This document shows positions 8,265 to 15,537 of a DNA stretch of 64,000 bases, one piece after another. The stretch comes from a bacterium CG_4_9_14_3_um_filter_65_15. Lineage in GTDB: Bacteria > Krumholzibacteriota > Krumholzibacteriia > LZORAL124-64-63. The DNA is taken from assembly GCA_002790835.1 (NCBI GenBank), contig PFVX01000014.1:18800-82799 (forward strand), given 5' to 3'. Position 1 is the stretch's first letter. Every line of letters begins with the position of its first letter. The notes under the pieces were generated by a model. It was not told the DNA's origin. It did not search any database and saw nothing but the letters and a program-made list of their open reading frames with translations. Position numbers and translations under genes: made by a program.

Positions 8265-9218
8265 ATGGAACTCCTGCTGTTCAGAACTTTCGCGGTCGTG
8301 GCCGAAACCGGCAGCTTCACTGCCGCCGCCGAGCGTCTTTGCGTCACCCAGTCCGCGGTGTCCCGCCGCATAAGGCAGCTCGAAGACCAGTACGGCGTCC
8401 GACTCCTTGAACGGGGCGTCGACTCGGTGTCTCCGACCACGGCCGGGGCGATGGTGCTGCAGAAGGCGCGGAAGATCCTGGCTGTTGAGAACGAGATGGA
8501 AGAGGAAGTCGCCGAACTTGCTGGCAAGAAGCGCTTGGGGTTCTGCTGCACCCCCTGCTTCGGCACCGGTATTCTGCCCCGGGTTTTCGAGCGCTTCGTG
8601 GCCACCGACGGCATGGTCTGCGATTTCAATATTAATTTCCTGATGCCGGAAGAGATCGCCGTCGGCATCCGCAACGGAACCTACGATTTCGCCGTCGTGG
8701 AACACTGCGACGACCTTGACCCCAACGGTGTGCCACACCACGCCCTGCCACCTGACACCATGCTTTTCGCGTCTGCTCCCTCACTGCACCTGGACCAGTC
8801 CACGGTCACCATGGAGGATCTCGCCCGCTATCCCCTGTTTCTCAAGGCGCCTCACGGCTGCGCCTACCGCTTCATCCAGAGCGGTCTGCGGTCCCTGGGC
8901 CACAGCATGGACGTCCTGCCCAACCTGGCCTTCTACGACGACCTGCCGGGGTTGATCCAGCAGGTGGTCGCCGGCATGGGGATCGGCTTCCTTTCACGAA
9001 CCCTGATAGGTGCCGAACTGGAAGCGGGAAAGCTCCGCATCCACCGGATGGAAGGGCTTAACCAGTTCCGGCAACGAACGCTCCTGCTTGCCCCGGGCCG
9101 GGAAACGAAACCCCTGATCCGGGATTTCATCGCTGCGATCTTCGTCGAACTGGGAGCCGTGGTGCCGGTTGAATTCAGCTCCTCTCCAAATGGTAAACCG
9201 GCCGCAGGCAGCCAATGA
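8265..9218 (+). CDS. LysR-family transcriptional regulator
   Basis: This 317-residue protein has an N-terminal LysR helix-turn-helix (CVTQSAVSRRIRQLE) and a C-terminal periplasmic-binding-protein-like effector domain. The effector domain opens with GFCCTPCFG, where most LysR proteins have a non-Cys sequence. The Cys pair at 94-95 occurs at exactly the same residues in the LysR protein at 12629. It lies 32 bases after extN in the same direction and convergent with extKL, so it may be co-transcribed with the bc operon. Sensing by thiol chemistry is plausible but inferred. Confidence 0.88.
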   Translation: MELLLFRTFAVVAETGSFTAAAERLCVTQSAVSRRIRQLEDQYGVRLLERGVDSVSPTTAGAMVLQKARKILAVENEMEEEVAELAGKKRLGFCCTPCFGTGILPRVFERFVATDGMVCDFNINFLMPEEIAVGIRNGTYDFAVVEHCDDLDPNGVPHHALPPDTMLFASAPSLHLDQSTVTMEDLARYPLFLKAPHGCAYRFIQSGLRSLGHSMDVLPNLAFYDDLPGLIQQVVAGMGIGFLSRTLIGAELEAGKLRIHRMEGLNQFRQRTLLLAPGRETKPLIRDFIAAIFVELGAVVPVEFSSSPNGKPAAGSQ

Positions 9219-9221
9219 GAT

Positions 9222-9249
9222 GGGGCCGGTCGTACTGTAAACCGGCCCC
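9222..9249. terminator. Hairpin between convergent LysR and extKL genes
   Basis: GGGGCCGGT (9222-9230) pairs perfectly with ACCGGCCCC (9241-9249) around a 10-base loop. No long T run follows, so it is a probable but not classical terminator for two converging genes. Confidence 0.55.
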
Positions 9250-9275
9250 GGATCGCAGCAGGTTATTCCGGCCCG

Positions 9276-10622
9276 CTACGAACCTGAATTCACGAAGCTG
9301 ATCGTCCGCCTCTCTTCCCTCCACAGGAAGGCATCCTCGTCCTTGGTGCCGTAGGGCAGATACCAGAGCTTCACCTCGATGTCCATGCTGTCGCTGGGAT
9401 AGGTACGGACCGTCTCGTCACCCTGCTCCACCTCTTCCACCGGGAAGAAGATGTCATAGGACGTTTTCACCGTGCGCAGCGGCGGCAGGCTGTTGTCCTG
9501 CAGGAGGCCGCTCTTTTCGTAGGGACCGCGTCCCATGCGGTCCCCGCGACCCATGCGCTGGGGAACCGGCATGAAGATCCGGTCCTGGTTGAAGATCTCG
9601 GTGCCGCTTTCGTCGCTCGCTGATACCGACAGAACCAGTCGGTTGGGAGTCGGTCAGCCGTCGGGTATGCCGTGACCGGCCTGGTTCGTCAGGTCGATTT
9701 CCACCGTGGCCTTGGGCCGCATGGTTGAAACATCCCTCCAGACGACGGCCTGGGTGGTGACCTCCATGGCGACGGCCTTGTCGGACATCACCTTGGCCCG
9801 ATAGCTCTGCATATTGTGACCGAGGCCTGATTCCTCCATATGGCACTGCTGGCAGGTCTTGTGCCCGCCTTCGGGGATGTAGGCGAACAGATAGCTGCCG
9901 TAGGCCGTGGCGCATTGGGTCGGATTTTCCAGTTCGAAGTTCGGGCCCTCGCCGTGGCACTGGCCGCAGAAGATCGAGGCGCCCATGATGGGGCTGGTTT
10001 CCTTGCGGCTGAAAGTCTCGTCTTCGTGCGCGATGTCGCCGCCGGCCAGGCCGTACACCGTATCGGTGCGGGGATAGCCGTCGGTCCACTTGTGCGTGAT
10101 GGCGTTGCGGTTGTGACAGACCAGACAGTTGATGTTGAGCGAGAGGAGAGTCTCCTCCAACTCGTCCGCCTTGTCGTCATCCTCGTCCAGGTAGGCCGTC
10201 CGCCACGCGTCGATACTTTCCACGATCTCGCGGGCGACATCGTCCGTGGCGTCGGCCAACTGGGGCAGGTGGCACTTGGCGCACCCCATGAGGTGCTCCA
10301 CGCGCACGTCCTTCAACTCCTCAACACCCGATGCCTTCCAGGTCATCAGGCCGTTGAGGATGGCCGTGCGGAAGGTCAGGGCCGTCCGCCCCGTGCCGAA
10401 CAGGGAGCGGGAATGGGCCGATTCGCTCCACTGCTCGTGGGCTTCCTCGTGGCATTCGATACAGGATTCCGAATCGTAACGGGCCACCAGTTCGGCGATG
10501 GTTTTCGCCTTAAACCTCGCGGCCAGGGTCTGGTCGCGACCGATGCCCGCTGGGTGGTCATCGCCGGCCAGAGCCGGTGCAGCCACGACAAGAATCCCTG
10601 TGATGATCAGGGACCATTTCAT
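9276..10622 (-). CDS. extKL: Pentahaem cytochrome c with in-frame TGA, probable selenoprotein, ExtKL-like
   Basis: From the ATG at 10622 (GGCGAGG seven bases upstream) one continuous frame runs to the TAG at 9276, broken only by a TGA at 9656-9654 (codon 323). Read through, it gives 448 residues: signal peptide ending ALA, five CxxCH sites (CIECH, CAKCH, CLVCH, CGQCH, CQQCH), then a beta-rich C-terminal domain. The TGA falls in a motif reading GHGIPDG-x-PTPNRLVL. A similar Gly-His...Pro...Arg strand is common after the haem domain of multihaem cytochromes. Both sides look like coding sequence of one domain, and a hairpin follows the TGA. Selenocysteine is the best explanation; a nonsense mutation or base error is the alternative. 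It overlaps no gene and follows extJ. Confidence 0.75.
9626..9656 (-). promoter_or_regulatory. UGA codon plus SECIS-like hairpin in extKL mRNA
   Basis: Directly after the UGA (9656-9654), CCGAC at 9653-9649 pairs perfectly with GUCGG at 9630-9626. Inside it, AACC pairs with GGUU around a GACU loop (9640-9637). Bacterial selenocysteine insertion elements are stem-loops just downstream of UGA with a G early in the apical loop. This one fits, although the loop starts only 13 bases after the UGA, at the short end of what is known. Function is inferred. Confidence 0.6.
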
Positions 10623-10717
10623 GCAGGACCTCGCCTTCGGGGGAAAAGGAAGACGGGCGCACGGATCAAACCGAACCGGCCGATGAAAACGACCCGCGCG
10701 CCCGAATCCGAACAACA

Positions 10718-11038
10718 TCAGCAGCCGGAAAGGACCTTCTTGGCCTTCTTGATGTCCACCTTGTCGCCGACCTTGACCTTGACGGCCTTCTTCACGACCA
10801 ACGTGACCAGGAATTCCTCCTTGTCCACACCGATGATGGCGGCCTTGACCTTCTTGTCGATCTGGATTATCCGGCCTTCCTTGACCCAGTCAGCCTTGGC
10901 GAAGTCGGCCTTGACGACCTGCACCGTCAGGGTGTCGCCCTTGACGGTTTTGACCGTGCCCTCGAAGTGGGTCGCGGCCTGGGCCAGGGTGGCCCCGAAG
11001 ACCAGAATGGCCAGGATGATGAGTGTGCGCTTGATCAT
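10718..11038 (-). CDS. extJ: Small secreted Lys-rich protein, ExtJ-like
   Basis: This 106-residue protein has a signal peptide (ALA-type end at AQAA) and a small beta-rich mature domain very rich in Lys and Val, ending KKVLSGC. An AAGGAGA ribosome site precedes the ATG. It lies between the second porin and extKL on the same strand, the position of ExtJ in selenite/tellurite-type loci (recalled). No catalytic motif is visible. The C-terminal SGC is shared with ExtH. A periplasmic accessory or metal/oxyanion-binding role is possible but unproven. Confidence 0.65.
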   Translation of the reverse strand: MIKRTLIILAILVFGATLAQAATHFEGTVKTVKGDTLTVQVVKADFAKADWVKEGRIIQIDKKVKAAIIGVDKEEFLVTLVVKKAVKVKVGDKVDIKKAKKVLSGC

Positions 11039-11078
11039 GACGATCTCCTTTGGCTCTCCGGTGATAGTTTCCCCGGCA

Positions 11079-11097
11079 GGGGAATCCGGATTTCCCC
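11079..11097. other. Short hairpin in the extI2-extJ spacer
   Basis: GGGGAATCC followed by GGATTTCCCC forms a stem with one bulged base in the 84-base spacer between the porin and extJ. There is no T run. It could stabilise one half of a polycistronic mRNA or attenuate transcription; it may also be incidental. Confidence 0.3.
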
Positions 11098-11122
11098 GGC
11101 CGGGTGCTCGTGTCTCGATTTC

Positions 11123-12472
11123 CTAGAACACAACCTGCAGCATGGTGCGGAAGGTGCCGAAGTCCTTCATACCGGTAACCATGTTACCCATGCCGACGGG
11201 AAGGGCGGTCGGCTTGTCGAAATCGGTCTTCTGGTATTCCGCCGTGATCCTCACATTCTGCCTGTGGATGTAGTAATTGAGCCCGTACGAGTACTGGGTA
11301 ATGGTCTGGTCCGCGACTCCGGCCAACGCGGCGAATTCCCAGTTTTCATAGACGAAATAGGGCTGAATCATGCCTTCCTCGCCCACCGCACCGGGCAGGA
11401 TCCAGGCCAGCTTACCGAAGCCACCTTCCTTCTGGCCGTTTAGACCGGCGATAACGCCGAGCAGGTCCCCGGGGTTGTGGTTGGTCTTGTAGGCGTCGTC
11501 GAAGTCGACTTTCATGTACTGCCCATTCACCGTCACCGTTCCGGCAGACTCGAAGGGGTACTCGAAGAATAGGTCAGCCGCATACTCGTTCATGTCGGCG
11601 GTCTGGTCGTCGAGGACGCTCACCGCGCCGGTGTTCGGATCGAAATTCACGTTCCTGTACACCGCACTCGCCTCGTGCGCCATGGCCAGGCCGATGGTAA
11701 ACACGGGCATTTCCCCGAAGTAGGTGCCGACATAGCCCGAACCGAGTTCGGGGTCGAGGAAGGAATAGTGGATCCGGGCCGTGAACTCGAGGTTGCTGGC
11801 CGGCTCGAATGTCGTGCGGTATGTCATGGCGTTCAGGGGGTTGGTCAACATGGTGACGCCCTCACGCCCCTGGAACGCTCCGAGGAAATACTTGAAGTGG
11901 TCCTCATTGAAGTTACCGTGCATCACCACGCCGATATCACGACTGAACTTGGCGGCCGAGACCCCATAGGCGCTGTAGGTGAAGTTCGACCGGTCGTAGG
12001 TCAGGGGCGCGAAACAATCATCGAGATTTGCGCGTGAAATGGGCATCTTCGTCAGGCCCACCTTGAAATTCACGGCGGGTCTGAAATTGGCGATGGCGTA
12101 GGTGTCGATGATTCGGATATCCCGGTCGTTGTCGTTGGACGACTCCATCTCCGGAATGAACCCGATGGGCGTTCGGGTCGAACCGATGTGGCCGCAGGTC
12201 TGGAATTTGTAGCCCCACACGTCGTCGATCATGCCCGTGGCCGTCAGACGCAGCCGCTGGAAATGCAGGTCGGTGCGGCTGTCCTGGAAATCCAAACCCG
12301 ATCCGAAATCCAGAGTCTCGATGTAAACCTGCCCTTTGAGGTCGATCTTCAGGAACCCCTCATCCCCGAAGTCGATGATCGGGCCCGCGAAGGAAACCGT
12401 CGCCATGGCCAGAAGGCAGAGAATTGCTGCGATACTGGCGGTTTTTCCTGAAAAAACCAGGTTCCTGAACAT
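11123..12472 (-). CDS. extI: Outer-membrane porin, ExtI family (copy 2)
   Basis: The start is the ATG at 12472, preceded by GGAGAGG. The 449-residue protein has a signal peptide ending SFAG, amphipathic beta strands throughout and a C-terminal LQVVF. It shares FDDAYK, an Arg-x-Asn-Leu-x-x-Cys segment and the DFGTF ending with the porin at 1637, so the two are paralogues, but their lengths and loops differ. It heads an operon with extJ and extKL and is divergent from a LysR gene. Two porins in one locus may serve different oxyanions or different sides of a conduit (inference). Confidence 0.75.
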   Translation of the reverse strand: MFRNLVFSGKTASIAAILCLLAMATVSFAGPIIDFGDEGFLKIDLKGQVYIETLDFGSGLDFQDSRTDLHFQRLRLTATGMIDDVWGYKFQTCGHIGSTRTPIGFIPEMESSNDNDRDIRIIDTYAIANFRPAVNFKVGLTKMPISRANLDDCFAPLTYDRSNFTYSAYGVSAAKFSRDIGVVMHGNFNEDHFKYFLGAFQGREGVTMLTNPLNAMTYRTTFEPASNLEFTARIHYSFLDPELGSGYVGTYFGEMPVFTIGLAMAHEASAVYRNVNFDPNTGAVSVLDDQTADMNEYAADLFFEYPFESAGTVTVNGQYMKVDFDDAYKTNHNPGDLLGVIAGLNGQKEGGFGKLAWILPGAVGEEGMIQPYFVYENWEFAALAGVADQTITQYSYGLNYYIHRQNVRITAEYQKTDFDKPTALPVGMGNMVTGMKDFGTFRTMLQVVF

Positions 12473-12593
12473 GATCCTCTCCTTTTGGTTATCAAACCCC
12501 ACTGTTCGTCCGGGAGTCACCGCCGGGTCCGGGGCATGGGTCTTCTGGTTGCAATTATCCAGCTGTCAATCCATATTCAAAGTGAGTGGTTTT

Positions 12594-12604
12594 CATGCCG
12601 GGAT
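12594..12604 (-). repeat. Shared 11-mer in LysR/ext gap, copy 2
   Basis: On the minus strand this reads ATCCCGGCATG, identical to 244-254, and again points from the LysR gene towards the ext operon. See the first copy for interpretation. Confidence 0.4.
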
Positions 12605-12605
12605 A

Positions 12606-12620
12606 CCTGTTACGCATAGG
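12606..12620. promoter_or_regulatory. LysR-type dyad upstream of the LysR gene at 12629
   Basis: CCTGTTACGCATAGG is an imperfect dyad whose ends, CTGT and ATAG, are seven bases apart, matching the CTRT-N7-AYAG style of LysR recognition sites. It ends eight bases before the LysR start, where autorepression would act. The related string ATGCGCAAACAG occurs near the first LysR gene at 204-215. Confidence 0.45.
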
Positions 12621-12628
12621 GGTTTGAC

Positions 12629-13534
12629 ATGGATTCGGTCTACCTCCAAACGCTGCTGGAAGTAGTTGAAAAAGGGAGCCTTACGGAGGCGGCGGAATAT
12701 CTATGCGTGACCCAGTCCGCCGTTTCCCGCCGGCTGAAACACCTTGAGGACCAGTTCGGTCAAACTCTTTTCGATCGGTCCGGTCCCCAGCCCGTGTTGA
12801 CCCCGGCCGGCACCATCATCTGCGACAAGGCGCGTCGCATCCTGGAACTTGAACAGGAACTGACCGGGGAAATCGCCGGCAGGGACTGGATCAAACCCGT
12901 GCGTTTCTGCTGCACTCCCGCCTTCGGCATGTCCCACCTGCCCCGGATCATGCGCCGATTCATGCAGGGTGGGCGATCACGGGCCGGTATCGAGATCCAT
13001 TTCGACGTTCCCGACAGGATCCTCTCGGGTATGCAGAGCCACCATTTCGACATCAGCGTCCTGGATTTCAACGGCTGCGGCCGGTGGGATGGACTGATTT
13101 CGACGCCTCTTCCAGGCGACGAAATCCTCTTTCTGAGCTGTTCATGCCTCGGTTTGCCCAGCCCCGACATCTTTCTTTCGGAACTGTTCGCGCACACCCT
13201 GATCACCCGCAAGGAGGGTTGCTGCTCGCGGCGCTGCCTGGACGGAAATCTGGAATCCGCCGGCTTTTCCGAGGCCGATTTCCGCAGTGTGTTGGTCATC
13301 GACGACCTGCACCTGATCACCCAGGCCATCAGGGAAGGTCAGGGCATCACCTACCTGCCCTCGGACCTCTTCCGTGAACAATTGGATGCGGGGGACTTCA
13401 AGCTCCACCGGGTGCAGGAGTTCAACCACTGCCGCTCCCGAGCCCTGCTGGTGGATCCCGACGGCGCCGACAAGCCGCTGGTCCATGCCTTCATCGAGAG
13501 TATCAAGGCCGAAACCCTGGGCAAGACCGACTGA
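12629..13534 (+). CDS. LysR-family regulator with Cys-rich effector domain
   Basis: This 301-residue LysR protein has an N-terminal helix-turn-helix (CVTQSAVSRRLKHLE) and a Cys-rich effector domain. FCCTPAFG at 93-100 places a Cys pair exactly as in the regulator at 8265, and a further cluster EGCCSRRC lies near residue 197. It is divergent from the extI2-extJ-extKL operon across a 156-base gap with two candidate sites. It probably controls that operon. Thiol-based sensing of selenite, tellurite or redox state is an inference from the cysteines. Confidence 0.88.
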   Translation: MDSVYLQTLLEVVEKGSLTEAAEYLCVTQSAVSRRLKHLEDQFGQTLFDRSGPQPVLTPAGTIICDKARRILELEQELTGEIAGRDWIKPVRFCCTPAFGMSHLPRIMRRFMQGGRSRAGIEIHFDVPDRILSGMQSHHFDISVLDFNGCGRWDGLISTPLPGDEILFLSCSCLGLPSPDIFLSELFAHTLITRKEGCCSRRCLDGNLESAGFSEADFRSVLVIDDLHLITQAIREGQGITYLPSDLFREQLDAGDFKLHRVQEFNHCRSRALLVDPDGADKPLVHAFIESIKAETLGKTD

Positions 13535-13678
13535 TCTCCCTGTCCCCCGGGATGCGAGCCCTGGACACCCAGGCCATCCGCGCCAAGCGGCCCGGCCTCC
13601 TGACCATCGACATTCGTGGAGATTTTTTGTAGGTTTCCAGCCTGTCATTTTTTCCAAGATCCCGAAAAAGCGAGTCTG

Positions 13679-14410
13679 ATGATGAATACAGGCAAGGCGA
13701 TGATGGTCATGCTGGCCGCCGTGATCCTGTCCGCGACGGCCGCATCCGCCGGGGAATTGAAGAACCTGAAGGTGTTTCCCGCCGACACGGGAAAAGAGAA
13801 GGTCATCGAGGTCATGAAAACCTGGACCTCCGCCCTGGGCGTACGATGCGACCACTGCCACGTGCAGGCGGTGCCGGGCGACTTCCAGAGTTTCGATTTC
13901 GCCAGCGACGATAAACCCGAGAAGGGCGTAGCCCGCGGCATGATGCGGATGGTGCAGAACATCAACGGGAAGCTCCTGCCGCAGGCCACCGGCGAGAACG
14001 ACGCCGCGATCAGCTGCGTGACCTGCCATCGCGGAGTCACCCACCCCGCCCCCCTGGACCAGATCATGCTGATGACCGTGCAGACCAAGGGCGTGGACGC
14101 CGCCGTAGAGCGATACCACAACCTGCACGAACGCTTCTATGGCCGTGGCACCTACGATTTCGGCCCGCAATCCCTGGTCCCGGCCATCGACATCCTGGCC
14201 GCAGAAGGCGGCGACATGGCGGCTGCCCAGGCGCTGATGGATCTGACCGTCGAGCTATATCCCGACGACGCCAACAGCCGGGTCAGGCTGGCTCACCTTC
14301 TGTGGCGGCGGGGCGACAAGGCCGGGGCATCGGCCGCCCTCGCCAAGGCCCTTGAATTGGACCCGCAGAACCGGTTCGCGCTGAGGCTGCAGCAGCAGCT
14401 GGAGCGGTAA
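13679..14410 (+). CDS. Diheme cytochrome c, reaction-centre cytochrome family, with TPR-like tail
   Basis: Tandem ATGs at 13679 and 13682 are both possible; no strong ribosome site is visible. The 243-residue protein has a signal peptide ending ASA, then VRCDHCHV and SCVTCHRG, two CxxCH sites in a layout resembling the photosynthetic reaction-centre cytochrome subunit family, which also occurs in non-phototrophs. The last third is helical with a TPR-like ending (ALAKALELDPQN). It lies 144 bases after a LysR gene and two bases before a second haem protein. Role: periplasmic electron carrier, partner unknown. Confidence 0.75.
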   Translation: MMNTGKAMMVMLAAVILSATAASAGELKNLKVFPADTGKEKVIEVMKTWTSALGVRCDHCHVQAVPGDFQSFDFASDDKPEKGVARGMMRMVQNINGKLLPQATGENDAAISCVTCHRGVTHPAPLDQIMLMTVQTKGVDAAVERYHNLHERFYGRGTYDFGPQSLVPAIDILAAEGGDMAAAQALMDLTVELYPDDANSRVRLAHLLWRRGDKAGASAALAKALELDPQNRFALRLQQQLER

Positions 14411-14412
14411 CG

Positions 14413-14868
14413 GTGGCCTCCGAAACGCGTCGCGGTCGCTCGAGGTGGTCGCGACGCCCCGTCATGACCGCCGCCGCGCTGATCCTGATCACCGGGGCCC
14501 AGTTCGTGCCCGTCGAGCGCACCAACCCCCCGGTGACCAGCGGGCCGATGCTCGGGCCCGCCCTCGGCGACATCCTGCGCAGCGCCTGCTACGATTGCCA
14601 CTCCAACGAGACCCGCTGGCCCTGGTACAGCCGCGTGGCGCCCGTTTCCTGGCTGCTTGCCGACCACGTGAAGGAGGGTCGGCGCCACCTGAACTTTTCC
14701 AACTGGCCGACGATGGATTTCGAGCTGCAGGACCAGCTTCTGCGGGAGATCGGTGAGGAAGTCTCGGAAGGACACATGCCGCCGCTGTCCTACCGGCTCA
14801 TCCACGGCGAAGCTCGGCTCGACCCCGCACAGAAGCAGCGGCTGCTCGCCTGGGCAAAAGGAGAGTGA
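14413..14868 (+). CDS. Small haem-binding domain protein (Haem_bd family)
   Basis: The GTG start at 14413 follows the previous gene by two bases. One N-terminal hydrophobic segment acts as anchor or signal. The core CYDCHSNETRWPWYS with one CxxCH, and the later phrase LLADHVKEGRRHLNFSNW, are characteristic of the Haem_bd family. The protein is 151 residues. Coupling with the diheme cytochrome upstream suggests a joint periplasmic electron-transfer or haem-sensing role. It converges with the lipoprotein gene at 14878. Confidence 0.75.
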   Translation: MASETRRGRSRWSRRPVMTAAALILITGAQFVPVERTNPPVTSGPMLGPALGDILRSACYDCHSNETRWPWYSRVAPVSWLLADHVKEGRRHLNFSNWPTMDFELQDQLLREIGEEVSEGHMPPLSYRLIHGEARLDPAQKQRLLAWAKGE

Positions 14869-14877
14869 CGACGGGCG

Positions 14878-15537
14878 TCACTCCCTGATGGAGTTTGCCC
14901 GACGGATCTTGGGCCGATACCAACGGGGTTTTTGGGGCAGCATTTCGGCACGCAGGTGCGGCGGCCGGCCCTGGGGGAACCGGGCGTAGGTCCCGAGTTC
15001 CTCCCAGGGGTGTTGCGGCCACTTTTTCAAGGGCAGACTGTGTTGCGAGGAGGCCATGGTTCCGCCGATAATCCACCACATGGGCAGGGTGATCCCGGCG
15101 GCCCAGCCGTTGCTGAGCGAAAGCAGGGAGCCTCCAAATATCCAGTTCCCGGCCCGCTCCCCCTCGGGGTCGAAATATGCGACCTGTGCCTTGGCCACAT
15201 CCTGTTTTCCGATGGCCGTGACAGGACAGGAGCCTGCGCGACCTCCAACCAGAACGAAGACGCTGTCGGCATCGACGGCCAGGAGTTCTCCCGCCAGAGG
15301 CGGTCGATATCCCAGGCTGTCGGCGAAGTCGACCGAGAACTCCCCCGCCAGATGCGGCCGGGCCCCCTCGTCGATGAGATGAACCGTGATCCAGGCTCCG
15401 TAGACGTCGGTGGGCGCCTCCTCGGCCAAGGGCAGCCAGTCGTCGGGTGCACCCGTGCTCGCGCAACCCGCGATCCCCGCGCACAAGCCCAGCAGCACCG
15501 CCACTCCCAGTACCCTCCGCAGGTCCTCAAGGGGCAT
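14878..15537 (-). CDS. Lipoprotein of unknown function
   Basis: The start at 15537 gives a lipoprotein signal ending GIAGC. The 219-residue mature part has a glycine-rich hydrophobic patch (FGGSLLSLSNGWAAG and IIGGTMASS) that may insert in or lie against the membrane. No family was recognised. It overlaps the 3' end of the preceding lipoprotein gene by 11 bases, so the two are co-expressed and may act together. Confidence 0.6.
   Translation of the reverse strand: MPLEDLRRVLGVAVLLGLCAGIAGCASTGAPDDWLPLAEEAPTDVYGAWITVHLIDEGARPHLAGEFSVDFADSLGYRPPLAGELLAVDADSVFVLVGGRAGSCPVTAIGKQDVAKAQVAYFDPEGERAGNWIFGGSLLSLSNGWAAGITLPMWWIIGGTMASSQHSLPLKKWPQHPWEELGTYARFPQGRPPHLRAEMLPQKPRWYRPKIRRANSIRE

Noticed and set aside
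10718..10722. extJ TGA as a second selenocysteine codon
   Set aside because: Read-through would give 32 residues without domain character, ending at the next TGA, and no convincing hairpin was seen.
13552..13632. Short open frame (26 residues) ending TIDIRGDFL between the LysR and cytochrome genes
   Set aside because: It slightly resembles a rhodanese start but is too short, has no ribosome site and no continuation in any frame.
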